From JANQIO01 sp965229625 (GTDB lineage Bacteria > Pseudomonadota > Gammaproteobacteria > Pseudomonadales > Halieaceae), in contig CBDDJJ010000002.1 in the NCBI GenBank assembly GCA_965229625.1, positions 1,178,001 through 1,242,000 of the forward strand: a DNA stretch of 64,000 bases, written 5' to 3'. The notes under the pieces were generated by a model. That model saw only the letters and a list, made by a program, of their open reading frames with translations. It ran no database searches and had not been told where the DNA came from. Of this stretch, positions 43,787 through 53,841 are shown one piece after another. A program made the position numbers and the translations under genes. The stretch's first letter is position 1. Each line of letters begins with the position of its first letter.

Positions 43787-46438
43787 TTACAGGGTGAAAG
43801 GGTCGGGTTTGTCGGGATTGACGCCGAGTTTCTTCATGGCCTTGACGACGTCTGCCGCGGGCAGCTTGCCCTCATCCGCCAGCGCCTTGAGCGCTGCCAG
43901 CACCACGAATTCGCGGCTCACCTCGAAGTGCTTGCGGAGCTTGCCGCGGGTATCGCTGCGGCCGAAACCATCCGTACCCAGCGTAACGTAGTGGCCGGGC
44001 ACAAACTCGCGAATCTGGTCGGCATAGGCCTTGATGTAATCGGTCGCCGCGACCACCGGCCCACTGGCGCTGCCGAGGCACTCGGTGACATAGGCCACGC
44101 GCGGCTCCTGGTCCGGGTGCATCATGTTCCAGCGCTGCACCGACTTGCCCTCGCGCTGCAGTTCGTTCGCGCTGGTCATACTCCACACATTGGCAGCGAC
44201 CTTGTAGTCCTTCTCCAGGATCTCTGCCGCGGCCTCGACTTCCCGGAGGATGGTGCCGCCGCCAATTAGATCTACCGACAGTTTGCTCCGCTTGCTGCTC
44301 TTGCTGCGGGCATACAGCCCCTTGACGATGCCCTCTTCCACTCCCGGCGGCATCTCGGGCTGCACGTAGTTCTCGTTCATAGTGGTGATGTAGTAGAAGG
44401 TGTTTTCCTTCTCCTGGAACATGCGCCGCATGCCATCCTGGATGATCACGGTCAGCTCGTAGGCATAGGCCGGGTCATAGGCCGTGCAGTTCGGGACAGT
44501 GCCCGCGAGAATATGGCTGTGGCCGTCCTGGTGCTGCAGGCCCTCGCCATTGAGGGTCGTGCGCCCGGCTGTAGCGCCGATCAGGAAACCCCGCGCCTGG
44601 CTGTCGCCGGCCGCCCAGGCCAGGTCGCCGATGCGCTGGAAGCCAAACATGGAATAGAAGATATAGAACGGCACCATCGGGTAGCCGCTGGTGGAATAGC
44701 TGGTCGCGTGCGCCAGCCAGGCGGAGAAGGCGCCGGCTTCGTTGATGCCCTCCTCCATGATCTGGCCCTTGATGTCTTCCTTGTAGAACATGATCTGGCC
44801 GGCATCCTGGGGCGTGTAGCGCTGGCCCACCGAGGAGTAAATGCCAAGCTGGCGGAACATGCCCTCCATACCAAAGGTCCGCGCCTCGTCGGGCACGATA
44901 GGCACTACCCGCTCGCCGATCTTCTTGTCCTTGACCAGGGTGGACAGGGTGCGCACGAAAGACATGGTGGTGGAAATCTCGCGCTTGCCGCTGCCCTTGA
45001 GCTGGCCGCCCAGGTCATCGAGGCCGGGTACCTCCAGCGCCTCGAACGCGTTGCGGCGGCTGGGAATCTGGCCACCCAGGGACTCGCGGCGCTCGCGCAT
45101 ATAGCGCAGCTCCGGGCTGTCCGGCGACGGTCGATAGTAAGGGACATCCTTCAGCTCGGTATCGCTGATGGGAATGCCGAAGCGGTCGCGGAAAGCCTTG
45201 AGGCTCTCGATGTCGAGCTTCTTGAGCGAGTGGGTCTCGTTGTTGGCCTCGCCCGCTTCGCCGGTGCCGTAGCCCTTCACGGTCATTGCCAGCACCACGG
45301 TGGGCCGGCCTTCGGTGGCGACGGCTTCGGCGTAGGCCGCATATATCTTGTAGGGGTCGTGGCCGCCGCGGTTCAGGTACATGATGTCCTGGTCCGAAAG
45401 ATGCTCCACCAGCTTCAGGGTTTCCGGGTATTTGCCGAAGAAATGTTCGCGGGTGTAGGCACCACCGTTGTACTTGTAGTTCTGCAACTCGCCGTCGCAC
45501 ACCTCGTCCATGCGCTGCTGCAGGAGGCCTGATTCGTCGTTCTCCAGCAGCGGGTCCCAGTGGCGACCCCAGATGACCTTGAATACTTTCCAGCCGGCGC
45601 CGCGGAAGATACCTTCCAGCTCCTGGATGATTTTGCCGTTGCCGCGCACGGGTCCATCCAGCCGTTGCAGGTTGCAATTGACCACGAAGGTCAGCTTGTC
45701 GAGCTTCTCGCGCCCGGCCAGGGAAATGGCGCCGAGGGATTCCGGCTCATCACATTCACCATCTCCCATAAAGCACCACACGCGGCGGTCACCGTGATCC
45801 ACCAGGCCGCGGCTCTGCTGGTACTTCATGACGTGGGCCTGGTAGATAGCCTGGATCGGGCCAAGGCCCATGGATACCGTCGGGAACTGCCAGTAGTCCG
45901 GCATCAACCACGGATGCGGATAGGAAGACAGGCCGTTACCGTCCACCTCGCGGCGGAAGTTGTCGAGCTGGTCCTCGCTGAAACGCCCCTCCAGGTAGGA
46001 GCGGGCATACATGCCCGGCGCACTGTGGCCCTGGTAGAAAATCATGTCGCCGTGGTGCTCACCCTCGGAGCCCCGGAAGAAATAGTTGTAGCCGACGTCA
46101 TAGAGCGTGGCGCTGGAGGAGAAGCTGGAGATATGCCCGCCCAGTCCCTCGTTGTTGTCGTTGGCGCGCATCACCATGGCCAGCGCATTCCAGCGCACCA
46201 GCGAGCGAATGCGGCGCTCCATGAACAGGTCCCCGGGCATGCGCTTTTCCGCGGAGGGAGAGATCGTGTTGCGGAACGGCGTGGTAATTGCCATCGGCAG
46301 GCGGGTTTCCCGCATCACCGCCTGCTCGGACAATCGGCGCAGCAGGTAGGCCGCGCGGTCCGGACCCTCGTGCTTGACCACAGCATCCAGGGCGTCGAGC
46401 CATTCCTGGGTCTCGATAGGGTCCTTGTCCTCGATCAT
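43787..46438 (-). CDS. aceE: Pyruvate dehydrogenase E1 component
   Basis: An 883-residue homodimeric E1 that decarboxylates pyruvate with thiamine diphosphate. The cofactor motif GDGECDEPES begins near residue 230 and ends in the Asn of VNCNLQRLDGPV. Also visible are the GLGGHISSFSS and LNGEGLQHQDGHS regions typical of the AceE (not AB-type) family. The ATG at 46438 has AGGAG nine bases upstream and gives the usual length; a longer frame to 46489 has no support. It is the first gene of aceE-aceF-fabV-MBL. Confidence 0.96.
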   Translation of the reverse strand: MIEDKDPIETQEWLDALDAVVKHEGPDRAAYLLRRLSEQAVMRETRLPMAITTPFRNTISPSAEKRMPGDLFMERRIRSLVRWNALAMVMRANDNNEGLGGHISSFSSSATLYDVGYNYFFRGSEGEHHGDMIFYQGHSAPGMYARSYLEGRFSEDQLDNFRREVDGNGLSSYPHPWLMPDYWQFPTVSMGLGPIQAIYQAHVMKYQQSRGLVDHGDRRVWCFMGDGECDEPESLGAISLAGREKLDKLTFVVNCNLQRLDGPVRGNGKIIQELEGIFRGAGWKVFKVIWGRHWDPLLENDESGLLQQRMDEVCDGELQNYKYNGGAYTREHFFGKYPETLKLVEHLSDQDIMYLNRGGHDPYKIYAAYAEAVATEGRPTVVLAMTVKGYGTGEAGEANNETHSLKKLDIESLKAFRDRFGIPISDTELKDVPYYRPSPDSPELRYMRERRESLGGQIPSRRNAFEALEVPGLDDLGGQLKGSGKREISTTMSFVRTLSTLVKDKKIGERVVPIVPDEARTFGMEGMFRQLGIYSSVGQRYTPQDAGQIMFYKEDIKGQIMEEGINEAGAFSAWLAHATSYSTSGYPMVPFYIFYSMFGFQRIGDLAWAAGDSQARGFLIGATAGRTTLNGEGLQHQDGHSHILAGTVPNCTAYDPAYAYELTVIIQDGMRRMFQEKENTFYYITTMNENYVQPEMPPGVEEGIVKGLYARSKSSKRSKLSVDLIGGGTILREVEAAAEILEKDYKVAANVWSMTSANELQREGKSVQRWNMMHPDQEPRVAYVTECLGSASGPVVAATDYIKAYADQIREFVPGHYVTLGTDGFGRSDTRGKLRKHFEVSREFVVLAALKALADEGKLPAADVVKAMKKLGVNPDKPDPFTL

Positions 46439-46475
46439 TGGGGTCTCCTGCCCGGGGGTATCAGCGGGGCACTCG

Positions 46476-46503
46476 ATTTTACTCCCCAAGAGAGGCGATT
46501 CAA
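46476..46503 (-). promoter_or_regulatory. Candidate sigma-70 promoter of aceE
   Basis: On the minus strand TTGAAT (46498-46503) and TAAAAT (46476-46481) are 16 bases apart, giving a leader of about 31 bases with AGGAG before the aceE ATG. Confidence 0.55.
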
Positions 46504-46512
46504 GGGAGCAAA

Positions 46513-46542
46513 CACTTCAGCGCTGTGATAGGCGCTGAAGTG
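46513..46542 (-). terminator. Strong inverted repeat between the M16 peptidase gene and aceE
   Basis: An exact 11-bp stem, CACTTCAGCGC / GCGCTGAAGTG, with an 8-base loop, followed on the minus strand by TTTGCTCCC. It lies 70 bases after the peptidase stop and nine bases upstream of the aceE -35 box. It may end the peptidase transcript or serve as an aceE operator; the short T run makes termination uncertain. Confidence 0.5.
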
Positions 46543-46612
46543 GAAATGAATACGAATGAAATGTAATCGCTGCGTACTTTTTTACCGGCCAGATGCAGCG
46601 CGCGGTAAGGCT

Positions 46613-49507
46613 TCAGTCCCGCTGGTAGAAGGGGTGTGAGGCGCGCAGGCTGGCGCCACTGTCGACCGCGGCACCCTCGGGGACGTCTCCCCAGCGCCCC
46701 GGCGCGGCCAGTACCAGGGAAGCCGGCTGCTGGAGAATCACTTCGCGGTACCAGTCCATCCAGGCCGGGTACTCGACACCGCGAACCGCAGTGGCCAACT
46801 GTTCGCGGCCGTCAAAGTCCAGCGAATCGCGATTGATCTCGCGCCAGAAGTACGCAGACTGTTCGAACAGGTTCTTGTGGGGTTGCAGTATGTCCTTGAG
46901 CAGGGCCTCACGGTGGCGCAGGAAACGCTCTTCGGTGACACCATTGTCACCGGCCTGGCGCTCCAGGAAGGCGCGCGACTCGGCCAGTACATCAGTCGCA
47001 CTGGCACTGGGCGATTGCACCATCATCGCCACCGCCGGCACGTCCTGCAGCGGCCAGGGGAAAGCGCTGACCACGTAGCCAAGCTGCCGCTCGGTACGCA
47101 GTTCTTCGAAGTAATCGGCGCTGATCGCCTGCCCGGTCAGGCCGGCCATGGCGCGGTTGCCAATGCTGTCATCCGGCGCCTGCAGGTACCAGAACATGAC
47201 CGAGTCCTCGTGCTCCACTTCCGAGCGGTAGACGAGATCGTCCCCTGGAGCGAGCCTGACCACACGCGGTGCCGGCGCAGCCAATGCCTGCTGCCCGGCT
47301 CTGAGCGGGGCCAACACGCTGACCACCTTGTCGGCCTCGGCGCGAGCATAGTTACCGTTCAGGAGTATGTCCACGCGACTGCTGCTCCAGAGCTTGCGGG
47401 CGTGGGCGGCCACATCTGCCGGTGTCAGTGCTTCCAGTGCGGCTATCATCTCCGGCTCACGGTAATGACCGGTGAGCAACAGCCGCCGCGCGTCATTGGA
47501 CACCTGGCGGAAGGCGCGCGCGGTTTTCACGTTTTCGTAGCCGCGAATCAGGTCGCGGCGAATATTGTCGAAGCGACCGTTGTCGAGGTCGGCATTGACG
47601 ATGGAGTCGACAATGCGTTCCAGCAACACCAGTTGCTTGTCGGTGTAGCCGCTCACGGACAGGCCGATACCCCGACCGCTATTGGCGATGCCGAAATTCA
47701 GCCCTGCCAGGAAAGCCGGGTAGGTGTACTCGTTGACCGCATCGCTAAGCAGCGCTGAGTACAACTCGGTGGCAGCCGCCTGCCGCGCCGTGCCGTTCAC
47801 CTCCGCGGTGAGGAAGTTCACCAGCAGGTTGCCACGGGGCACCTTGAAACGTGTGTCCTGGCGATACCAGATGCGCAGCCGCACATCGTCCACGACCAGT
47901 TCCGGCACGTCTGCCGCCACTTCGGGCGCCGGCAGCAGCGCCACGTTCTCGGCAATGAACTCGTTGGGGGCCGGCAGGGCCAGGCGCTTGTCGACGCTGG
48001 CGACGTCGTCCCAGCTCTCCTGTACCAGGTCCAGGGTGCGCACTGAGTAGGGCGTCATGTAGAACTCGCTTTGCCGGTCTACCGGCAGGCCGCCGGCGGC
48101 TACCGTGACAATCGCGTTGCCGGGCACGAAATAGTTTTCGAGGATTTCCTCAATCAGCGCCGGCTGGAAATCCTCCATCAGGAAGTTGCCGACCAGGACA
48201 TCCTGCGGCGCCAGCAGGTGCATGTCGTTGGCGAGCCCGGCCACGTACCGCAGCGGGTCCGATTCCTCGCGAAACTGGAAGGCGAGGCTCGCGAGCTGGG
48301 CCTGCTCTTCATAGAGCTCGCGCTGCGGGCCCTCGCGTTTCATGAGCTCGATGTATTCGAACAGCTTGGCCAACACCGCTTCACGCTGCTCCAGTCCCTT
48401 TTCCGTCAGGTTGACGGATACCTGGAAGGCGGAGCCACCCCGGTAGACGATGCCGGCGCCGGCACCGAGCGCTTCAGCCCAGCCTTCGGCTTTCAACAGG
48501 GACAGCAGGCTGCCCTCGCCCTCGTGCCCGAGCAGGTTGCCGATATACATGAGCGGCTTGGCGCGGTACTGGGCGCTGTAGTCGGGCATGGGGAAAGCAA
48601 TGGTCAGGGTGCGCGCGCTGGCCTGGGGTTGGATGTATACCAGCTGGGGAAGCTGCTCCGGCGTGTAGAGGGGCGTCTCTATATCAGGGATGCTGACGTT
48701 GTGATTGGGCACCGGTGCAAAGGTGGTACGCACCATGGCTTCCAGTTCATCGAGACTGCCGCTGCCGAGCACCGCCAGTGTCATCAGGTTGGCAGAGTAG
48801 TATTTGGCATAGAACGCCAGCAGGTCGTCGCGCACCGACTGGTCGGGACGGTCGGCCAGGGTCTCCGCCGTACCCACTCCCAGCACCGCATAGGGGTGAC
48901 TGGGATTCACGGTCTCGCGCGCCACATCCAGGTTGCGACGGCCGTCCGTATTCAGGCCCATCTGGTACTCGGCGTTCACCGCATTGACTTCACGGCTCAC
49001 GTACTCGACGTCAAATCGCGGGGAGATGAAGAACTGGGCAAAACGATCCAGCGCTTCATCGAGGTGGTCCTTGTCGATATCGAAAAAGTAATTGGTGTGC
49101 TCGAATGCCGTGTAGGCGTTGCGGTTGCCGCCGTGCTCACTGACAAAGCGAGCGTACTCACCGGAATCCGGGTACTTGTCGGTGCCCAGGAACAGCATGT
49201 GCTCCAGGAAGTGAGCCAGCCCGCCGCGGTCTTCCGGGTTGCTGGCGCTGCCCACGTACACGTCCAGGGAAGCCGCCGCCTTGTCCGTATCCGGGTCGGA
49301 CACCAGCAATGCGCGCAGGCCATTGTCGAGCTGGATGTACCGATAAGTACGATCGTCATTGGGGCTCTGCCTGGGTGCCAGCGGCAGGCTGGCCTGCTGT
49401 GCAGGCTCGTCCGGCGCCTGCTGCGTCACAGCTCCCTGCTGCGTGCAGGCGGCAAGCAGCATGACAGTGATGAGGGGCCAGAGCTTTAATGGGGTGATGC
49501 GCAACAT
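46613..49507 (-). CDS. M16 family zinc peptidase, insulinase/pitrilysin-like lipoprotein
   Basis: A 964-residue peptidase with a lipoprotein signal (lipobox LLAAC, Cys21). The inverted zinc motif HFLEH (99-103) is followed by GTDKYPDSGEYARF and the distal Glu in EVNAVNAEYQ. The length covers four M16 domains in one chain, as in pitrilysin and insulin-degrading enzyme; the middle and C-terminal domains are intact. Lipidation places it on the periplasmic face of a membrane, where it would degrade peptides. It is transcribed with, or 107 bases after, the PerM-like gene. Confidence 0.92.
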   Translation of the reverse strand: MLRITPLKLWPLITVMLLAACTQQGAVTQQAPDEPAQQASLPLAPRQSPNDDRTYRYIQLDNGLRALLVSDPDTDKAAASLDVYVGSASNPEDRGGLAHFLEHMLFLGTDKYPDSGEYARFVSEHGGNRNAYTAFEHTNYFFDIDKDHLDEALDRFAQFFISPRFDVEYVSREVNAVNAEYQMGLNTDGRRNLDVARETVNPSHPYAVLGVGTAETLADRPDQSVRDDLLAFYAKYYSANLMTLAVLGSGSLDELEAMVRTTFAPVPNHNVSIPDIETPLYTPEQLPQLVYIQPQASARTLTIAFPMPDYSAQYRAKPLMYIGNLLGHEGEGSLLSLLKAEGWAEALGAGAGIVYRGGSAFQVSVNLTEKGLEQREAVLAKLFEYIELMKREGPQRELYEEQAQLASLAFQFREESDPLRYVAGLANDMHLLAPQDVLVGNFLMEDFQPALIEEILENYFVPGNAIVTVAAGGLPVDRQSEFYMTPYSVRTLDLVQESWDDVASVDKRLALPAPNEFIAENVALLPAPEVAADVPELVVDDVRLRIWYRQDTRFKVPRGNLLVNFLTAEVNGTARQAAATELYSALLSDAVNEYTYPAFLAGLNFGIANSGRGIGLSVSGYTDKQLVLLERIVDSIVNADLDNGRFDNIRRDLIRGYENVKTARAFRQVSNDARRLLLTGHYREPEMIAALEALTPADVAAHARKLWSSSRVDILLNGNYARAEADKVVSVLAPLRAGQQALAAPAPRVVRLAPGDDLVYRSEVEHEDSVMFWYLQAPDDSIGNRAMAGLTGQAISADYFEELRTERQLGYVVSAFPWPLQDVPAVAMMVQSPSASATDVLAESRAFLERQAGDNGVTEERFLRHREALLKDILQPHKNLFEQSAYFWREINRDSLDFDGREQLATAVRGVEYPAWMDWYREVILQQPASLVLAAPGRWGDVPEGAAVDSGASLRASHPFYQRD

Positions 49508-49614
49508 TCAGGTTTCCTTCTGCACGGCTATCTACACGCCTATCTACAAGTCTATTTACGCAGCTATCCAGGCAACTGCCTACACAGCCAGCGATCCAGA
49601 GACTGAACGTGGCA

Positions 49615-50682
49615 CTAGAGGCCCGGGGTAGGCTCGACCGGTCGCGGCCAGGCGTTGATCACCGCCTTGACCAGGGTAGCGAGCGGAATGGCGAAGAACA
49701 CGCCCCACATCCCCCAGATACCGCCGAAAAACAGCACCGCGAGAATGATCGCCACCGGGTGCAGGTTCACTGCTTCCGAAAACAACAGCGGCACCAGCAC
49801 ATTGCCATCCAGCGTCTGGATTAGCAGATAGACAAATATAACCGTATAGAATTCCGAACCAATTCCCCACTGGAACAGGGCGATCAGCGCCACCGGGATG
49901 GTGACCACCGTCGCGCCAATGTAGGGGATGATCACGGAGAGCCCCACCAGCAGCCCCAACAGCTCGGCATAGTTGAGCGACAACAGGGTAAAAGCCACGT
50001 AGCTGACAGCGCCGACAATCAGGATCTCAATCAACTTGCCGCGCGCGTAGTTGGACACCTGCTCATTCATTTCCACCCAGATGCGGGTCAGCAGCGGCCG
50101 CTCGCGGGGCAGGAAGCCGCCCAGCCAGGCGAGGATTTTGTCGCGGTCCTTGAGGAAGAAGAACACCAGCAGCGGCACCAGGATCGCGTAGATCAATACC
50201 AGCACAAACACGGGGATCGAGGCCAGCGACAGGCTCAAAATGGATTGCCCGAGCTGGGCAGCGCGGCGCTGGGCGGCGCTCACCACCTCGGTAATCTGCT
50301 GTTCGGTAATCAGCTCCGGGTACTCCTGCGGAAGTATCGACAGCCAGCCACGGAATTGCTCGAACATGCGCGGCAGCTCACCGAACAGGCTCACCGCCTG
50401 CTGCCAGACCAGCGGCAGCACCAGGAACAGGAAGCCGAAAAACAGGCCGACAAACACCAGGAAGGACACCATCACCCCCATCCACTGGGGCAGGCCGCGG
50501 CTAACGCAGTAAGCGCTGAGCCCCTGCATCAGGTAGGCCAGCACGATAGCCGCCAGCACCGGGGTGAGAATGTCGCCAATGGTCAGCAGCAGGGCCAGGC
50601 CAATCGCCAGCAGGACCAGCAGCAGGATCGACTCTTCCTCGAAGAAGTAGCGGTCGTACCACTTGCGGAAAATCTCTAGCAA
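49615..50682 (-). CDS. AI-2E/PerM family membrane transporter
   Basis: A 355-residue inner-membrane protein with about eight helices in the typical grouping: two or three N-terminal helices, a soluble helical middle (about 100-150), then five helices. The conserved PYIGATVVTIPVALIAL and FFGGIWGMWGVFFAIPLATL mark the UPF0118/AI-2E family. Members export autoinducer-2 or ions, or are of unknown function, so no substrate is assigned. It starts three bases after tusA. Confidence 0.88.
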   Translation of the reverse strand: MLEIFRKWYDRYFFEEESILLLVLLAIGLALLLTIGDILTPVLAAIVLAYLMQGLSAYCVSRGLPQWMGVMVSFLVFVGLFFGFLFLVLPLVWQQAVSLFGELPRMFEQFRGWLSILPQEYPELITEQQITEVVSAAQRRAAQLGQSILSLSLASIPVFVLVLIYAILVPLLVFFFLKDRDKILAWLGGFLPRERPLLTRIWVEMNEQVSNYARGKLIEILIVGAVSYVAFTLLSLNYAELLGLLVGLSVIIPYIGATVVTIPVALIALFQWGIGSEFYTVIFVYLLIQTLDGNVLVPLLFSEAVNLHPVAIILAVLFFGGIWGMWGVFFAIPLATLVKAVINAWPRPVEPTPGL

Positions 50683-50685
50683 GGT

Positions 50686-50931
50686 TCAGCCCTCGGTGGC
50701 CAGCTTTTCGATAACGTGAATGAACACACCGTCCCGCTCCTCGCTGGACACCAGCGGGTGGCCGGACTGCTGTGAGAACACCTCAAAGTCACGCACCGAG
50801 CCCTTGTCGGTGGCGAGCACTTTCAGGCGCTCACCGCCCTGCATGGCGTTGAGAGCGCGCTTCGCCTTCAGCAGCGGCATGGGACAATCCAGCCCGCGCG
50901 CATCCAGCTCGGTTACCGTGGCATCGTTCAT
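50686..50931 (-). CDS. TusA-like sulfurtransferase
   Basis: An 81-residue SirA/TusA-fold protein with the active-site Cys in LDCPMPLLKAK (residues 13-23) and the C-terminal GGERLKVLATDKGSVRDFEVF pattern. Such proteins relay sulfur as a persulfide, for tRNA thiolation or metal-cofactor synthesis. I use the ATG at 50931 because it gives the family length. GGAGG lies 13 bases upstream. The bepA-nadA neighbourhood matches, as I remember it, the PA1004-PA1006 region of Pseudomonas. Confidence 0.9.
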   Translation of the reverse strand: MNDATVTELDARGLDCPMPLLKAKRALNAMQGGERLKVLATDKGSVRDFEVFSQQSGHPLVSSEERDGVFIHVIEKLATEG

Positions 50932-51069
50932 GTTGATTGGCGTTCCTCCAAGGGGCGCACAGTATAGCCACAGCCCGACATCACTGGAACTTCCATGTCT
51001 GTTGCGACTCGAACGACACTCCCATAAAGTAACTCGTCTATTCATCTACAAACACGCGCTCCACACCCC

Positions 51070-52512
51070 GTGATCAATCGCCTGGTACAGCTTCTGCTGG
51101 CAATTGCGCTGTACAACGCCAGTGCCTACGCCACAGAAGAGCTGAAACTGCCGAATCTTGGCGAATCCAGCACCAGCCTGTTCTCCCCGGAGCAGGAGTA
51201 CCAGCTGGGTCGCGCCTGGCTGCGCGTGTTCCGATCCCAGGCACCCACCCTCGATGACCCGATGCTACAGGACTACCTCGAGGACCTGATCTACCGCCTG
51301 GTAACGCACAGCCAGTTGCAGGATCGCCGCATCGAGGTGGTGATCGTCGACAACCCGGTGATTAACGCGTTCGCGGTACCGGGGGGCGTGATCGGGGTGC
51401 ACACCGGTCTGTTGCTATATGCCCAGAGCGAAGATGAACTGGCCACCGTGCTGGCACACGAAATCGCCCACCTGAGCCAGCGCCATTTCTCGCGCCGGAT
51501 AGAACAGCAACAGGCGACCCAACCGCTCACCCTGGCCGGCCTGCTGGCTGGTGCGGTATTGATCGCGACAACCGGGGGCGCGGCGGGCATGGCGGCACTC
51601 TCCGCCACCCAGGCAGCGGCCCTGGACGCCCAGTTGCGTCACAGCCGCGCCGCGGAACAGGAAGCCGACCGGATTGGCATGCAGACCATGGTGGACGCCG
51701 GCATGGACCCACACGCGGCGCCCGCCATGTTTGAACGCATGCTGCAGGGCACCCGCTACACCGGCGCCAACCGGATACCGGAGTTCATGCGCACTCACCC
51801 GCTGTCTGAGAGTCGCATTTCCGATACCCGCAACCGGGCACGGCAGTATCCCCGCACCCAGCGGCCGCCGTCCCTGCCCTACCACCTGATGCGCGCGCGC
51901 ATGCGAGTGCACCACTCGGACACCCCGCAGAGGGCGGCGGAGACCTTTCGCAACAGCCTGGAAGGCACGCCTATCTCCCGCGACGCGACGCGTTACGGGC
52001 TGGTGTTGGCACTGATAGAGAGCGCTCGCCCCAAGGAAGCACAGGCTGAGCTGGACCTGTTGCTGGAAAAGGACCCCACCCGTATCGAGTACATCGTGGC
52101 CCAGGCCGATCTGGACATGAGTATCAACGAGGCCCAGTCGGCAGTGCGGATGCTGCAGCGTGAGCTGCGCCTGTTCCCCAACAACCACGCTCTCACCATG
52201 GCCTATGCACGCGCCCTGCTGATGAACGACCAGGCGTACATCGCCGAGGAAGTGTTGATTGAGCAAAGCCACATCCGCCCCGATGACCCGGGACTGTGGT
52301 ACTTGCTGGCTGAAGTGCAGGGGCTGTCAGGGAACATCGTCGGGCTGCACCAGGCGCGCGCGGAGTACTTTATTCTCAACGGGGTGCTGGACCAGGCGGA
52401 GCGCCAGCTCAACTACGCCATGCCGTTGGCAAAGAACGATTACCACACCTCCGCCGAGATCAGCCAGCGGCTCAGGGATATCTCGGAGCTGCGGCAGCGG
52501 ATGGACTTCTAG
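51070..52512 (+). CDS. bepA: M48 metalloprotease BepA/YfgC-like with TPR region
   Basis: A 480-residue periplasmic protease. A signal peptide (residues 1-21, GTG start) precedes the M48 domain with zinc motif HEIAH (130-134) and the third ligand in EQEADRIGM (about 197-205). Residues 270-470 are helical TPR-like repeats. BepA helps assemble or remove stalled outer-membrane beta-barrel proteins. The conserved FAVPGGVIGVHTGLL precedes the zinc site as in the family. The gene is divergent from tusA (138-base gap) and convergent with nadA. Confidence 0.92.
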   Translation: MINRLVQLLLAIALYNASAYATEELKLPNLGESSTSLFSPEQEYQLGRAWLRVFRSQAPTLDDPMLQDYLEDLIYRLVTHSQLQDRRIEVVIVDNPVINAFAVPGGVIGVHTGLLLYAQSEDELATVLAHEIAHLSQRHFSRRIEQQQATQPLTLAGLLAGAVLIATTGGAAGMAALSATQAAALDAQLRHSRAAEQEADRIGMQTMVDAGMDPHAAPAMFERMLQGTRYTGANRIPEFMRTHPLSESRISDTRNRARQYPRTQRPPSLPYHLMRARMRVHHSDTPQRAAETFRNSLEGTPISRDATRYGLVLALIESARPKEAQAELDLLLEKDPTRIEYIVAQADLDMSINEAQSAVRMLQRELRLFPNNHALTMAYARALLMNDQAYIAEEVLIEQSHIRPDDPGLWYLLAEVQGLSGNIVGLHQARAEYFILNGVLDQAERQLNYAMPLAKNDYHTSAEISQRLRDISELRQRMDF

Positions 52513-52520
52513 GCGGCGCT

Positions 52521-53594
52521 TTAGTCCGCGGCGAGAACGCCGGTCTTGAGCTGGCGGGCAAAGTCCAGCATGCGCTGTAGCGGCACCATGGCCCGCTCCC
52601 CGACCGCGGGATCGACAAAGATCTCGTTGTCAGTGCGATCAAAGGCGTGGGCCAGAGTCTCCAACTCGTTCATCGCCATCCACGGGCAGTTGGCGCAGCT
52701 CAGGCAGGTCGCGCCTTTACCGGCTGTGGGGGCGATGATCAGTTCCTTGTCGGGCACCGCCTGCTGCATCTTGTAGAAAATGCCCTGGTCGGTGGCCACG
52801 ATGAACTGCTGCTGCTCCATTTCCTGGGCCGCCCTGATGATCTGGGTGGTCGATCCGACCCGGTCTGCCAGCTCGATCACATTGGCTGGCGACTCCGGAT
52901 GCACCAGCACCGCGGCTTCCGGGTAGACCTGCTTCAGGTCGCGCACGCCGCGGGCCTTGAACTCCTCGTGCACGATACAGGCACCGTCCCACATGAGGAT
53001 ATCGGCGCCGGTCTGGCGCTGTACGTAGTCGCCCAGGTGCCGGTCCGGCGCCCAGATGATCTTTTCGCCCTGGTCGTGCAGGTGCTCGGCCACGTCCAGG
53101 GCGATGCTGGAGGTTACGACCCAGTCGGCGCGGGCTTTGACCGCGGCTGAGGTATTGGCATACACCACCACCTTGCGATCCGGGTGGGCATCGCAGAAGG
53201 GGCCGAACTCTTCGATGGGGCAACCAATGTCGAGTGAACAGGTGGCCTCCAGGGTGGGCATCAGCACCCGCTTGTCCGGTGTGAGGATCTTGGCGGTTTC
53301 ACCCATGAAGCGCACGCCGGCTACGATCAGGGTGGAAGCCGGGTGATCGTGACCGAAGCGGGCCATCTCCAGAGAGTCGCTGACGCAGCCGCCGGTCTCC
53401 TCGGCCAGCGCCTGGATTTCCGGCGCCGTGTAGTAGTGGGCCACCAGCACGGCATCTTCTTCGATCAGGCGCTGCTTGATCTGCTCTCGCAGGGCGTTGG
53501 CCTGCTCGTCGGAAAGTGTGTGCTTCTCTGCGTGATCGAGGTGTTCCTCGACCTGCTTGCGGATGGCTTCGAGTCTGTCGCTGGCGATGCTCAT
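52521..53594 (-). CDS. nadA: Quinolinate synthase A
   Basis: A 357-residue 4Fe-4S enzyme that condenses iminoaspartate with dihydroxyacetone phosphate in NAD synthesis. Conserved cluster cysteines are visible in ATCSLDIGCP, DGACIVHEEF and CLSCANCPWMAMN. YYTAPEIQALAEETGG and VYANTSAAVKARAD are family landmarks. The ATG at 53594 gives the normal length. It ends eight bases from the convergent bepA stop, so little room is left for a terminator. Confidence 0.96.
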   Translation of the reverse strand: MSIASDRLEAIRKQVEEHLDHAEKHTLSDEQANALREQIKQRLIEEDAVLVAHYYTAPEIQALAEETGGCVSDSLEMARFGHDHPASTLIVAGVRFMGETAKILTPDKRVLMPTLEATCSLDIGCPIEEFGPFCDAHPDRKVVVYANTSAAVKARADWVVTSSIALDVAEHLHDQGEKIIWAPDRHLGDYVQRQTGADILMWDGACIVHEEFKARGVRDLKQVYPEAAVLVHPESPANVIELADRVGSTTQIIRAAQEMEQQQFIVATDQGIFYKMQQAVPDKELIIAPTAGKGATCLSCANCPWMAMNELETLAHAFDRTDNEIFVDPAVGERAMVPLQRMLDFARQLKTGVLAAD

Positions 53595-53841
53595 GGGTGC
53601 TAACAGTCGCTTGGGGCGGCGCAGTCTACCATATTCCCGCGACCGCAGACTGCTCACCCCCGCGGCGCCAGCCCTCCTCGTGACCGTGGACGCGCGCAAA
53701 GTGCGCGAACCGGAAAACGACTGCGAATGCCACAGCGCAAGAAAATTTCACAAATTTTTCTAGAATTTTTCTGAATAGGCGCGTATAACTGCCTGTAATT
53801 CAAAGAATAAACGTAGCCAAGGACATCGCCCGGGAGCTGCG

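Noticed and set aside
48071..49489. A 472-codon plus-strand frame opposite the M16 peptidase gene
   Set aside because: Shadow of a conserved zinc peptidase; composition is typical of antisense translation.
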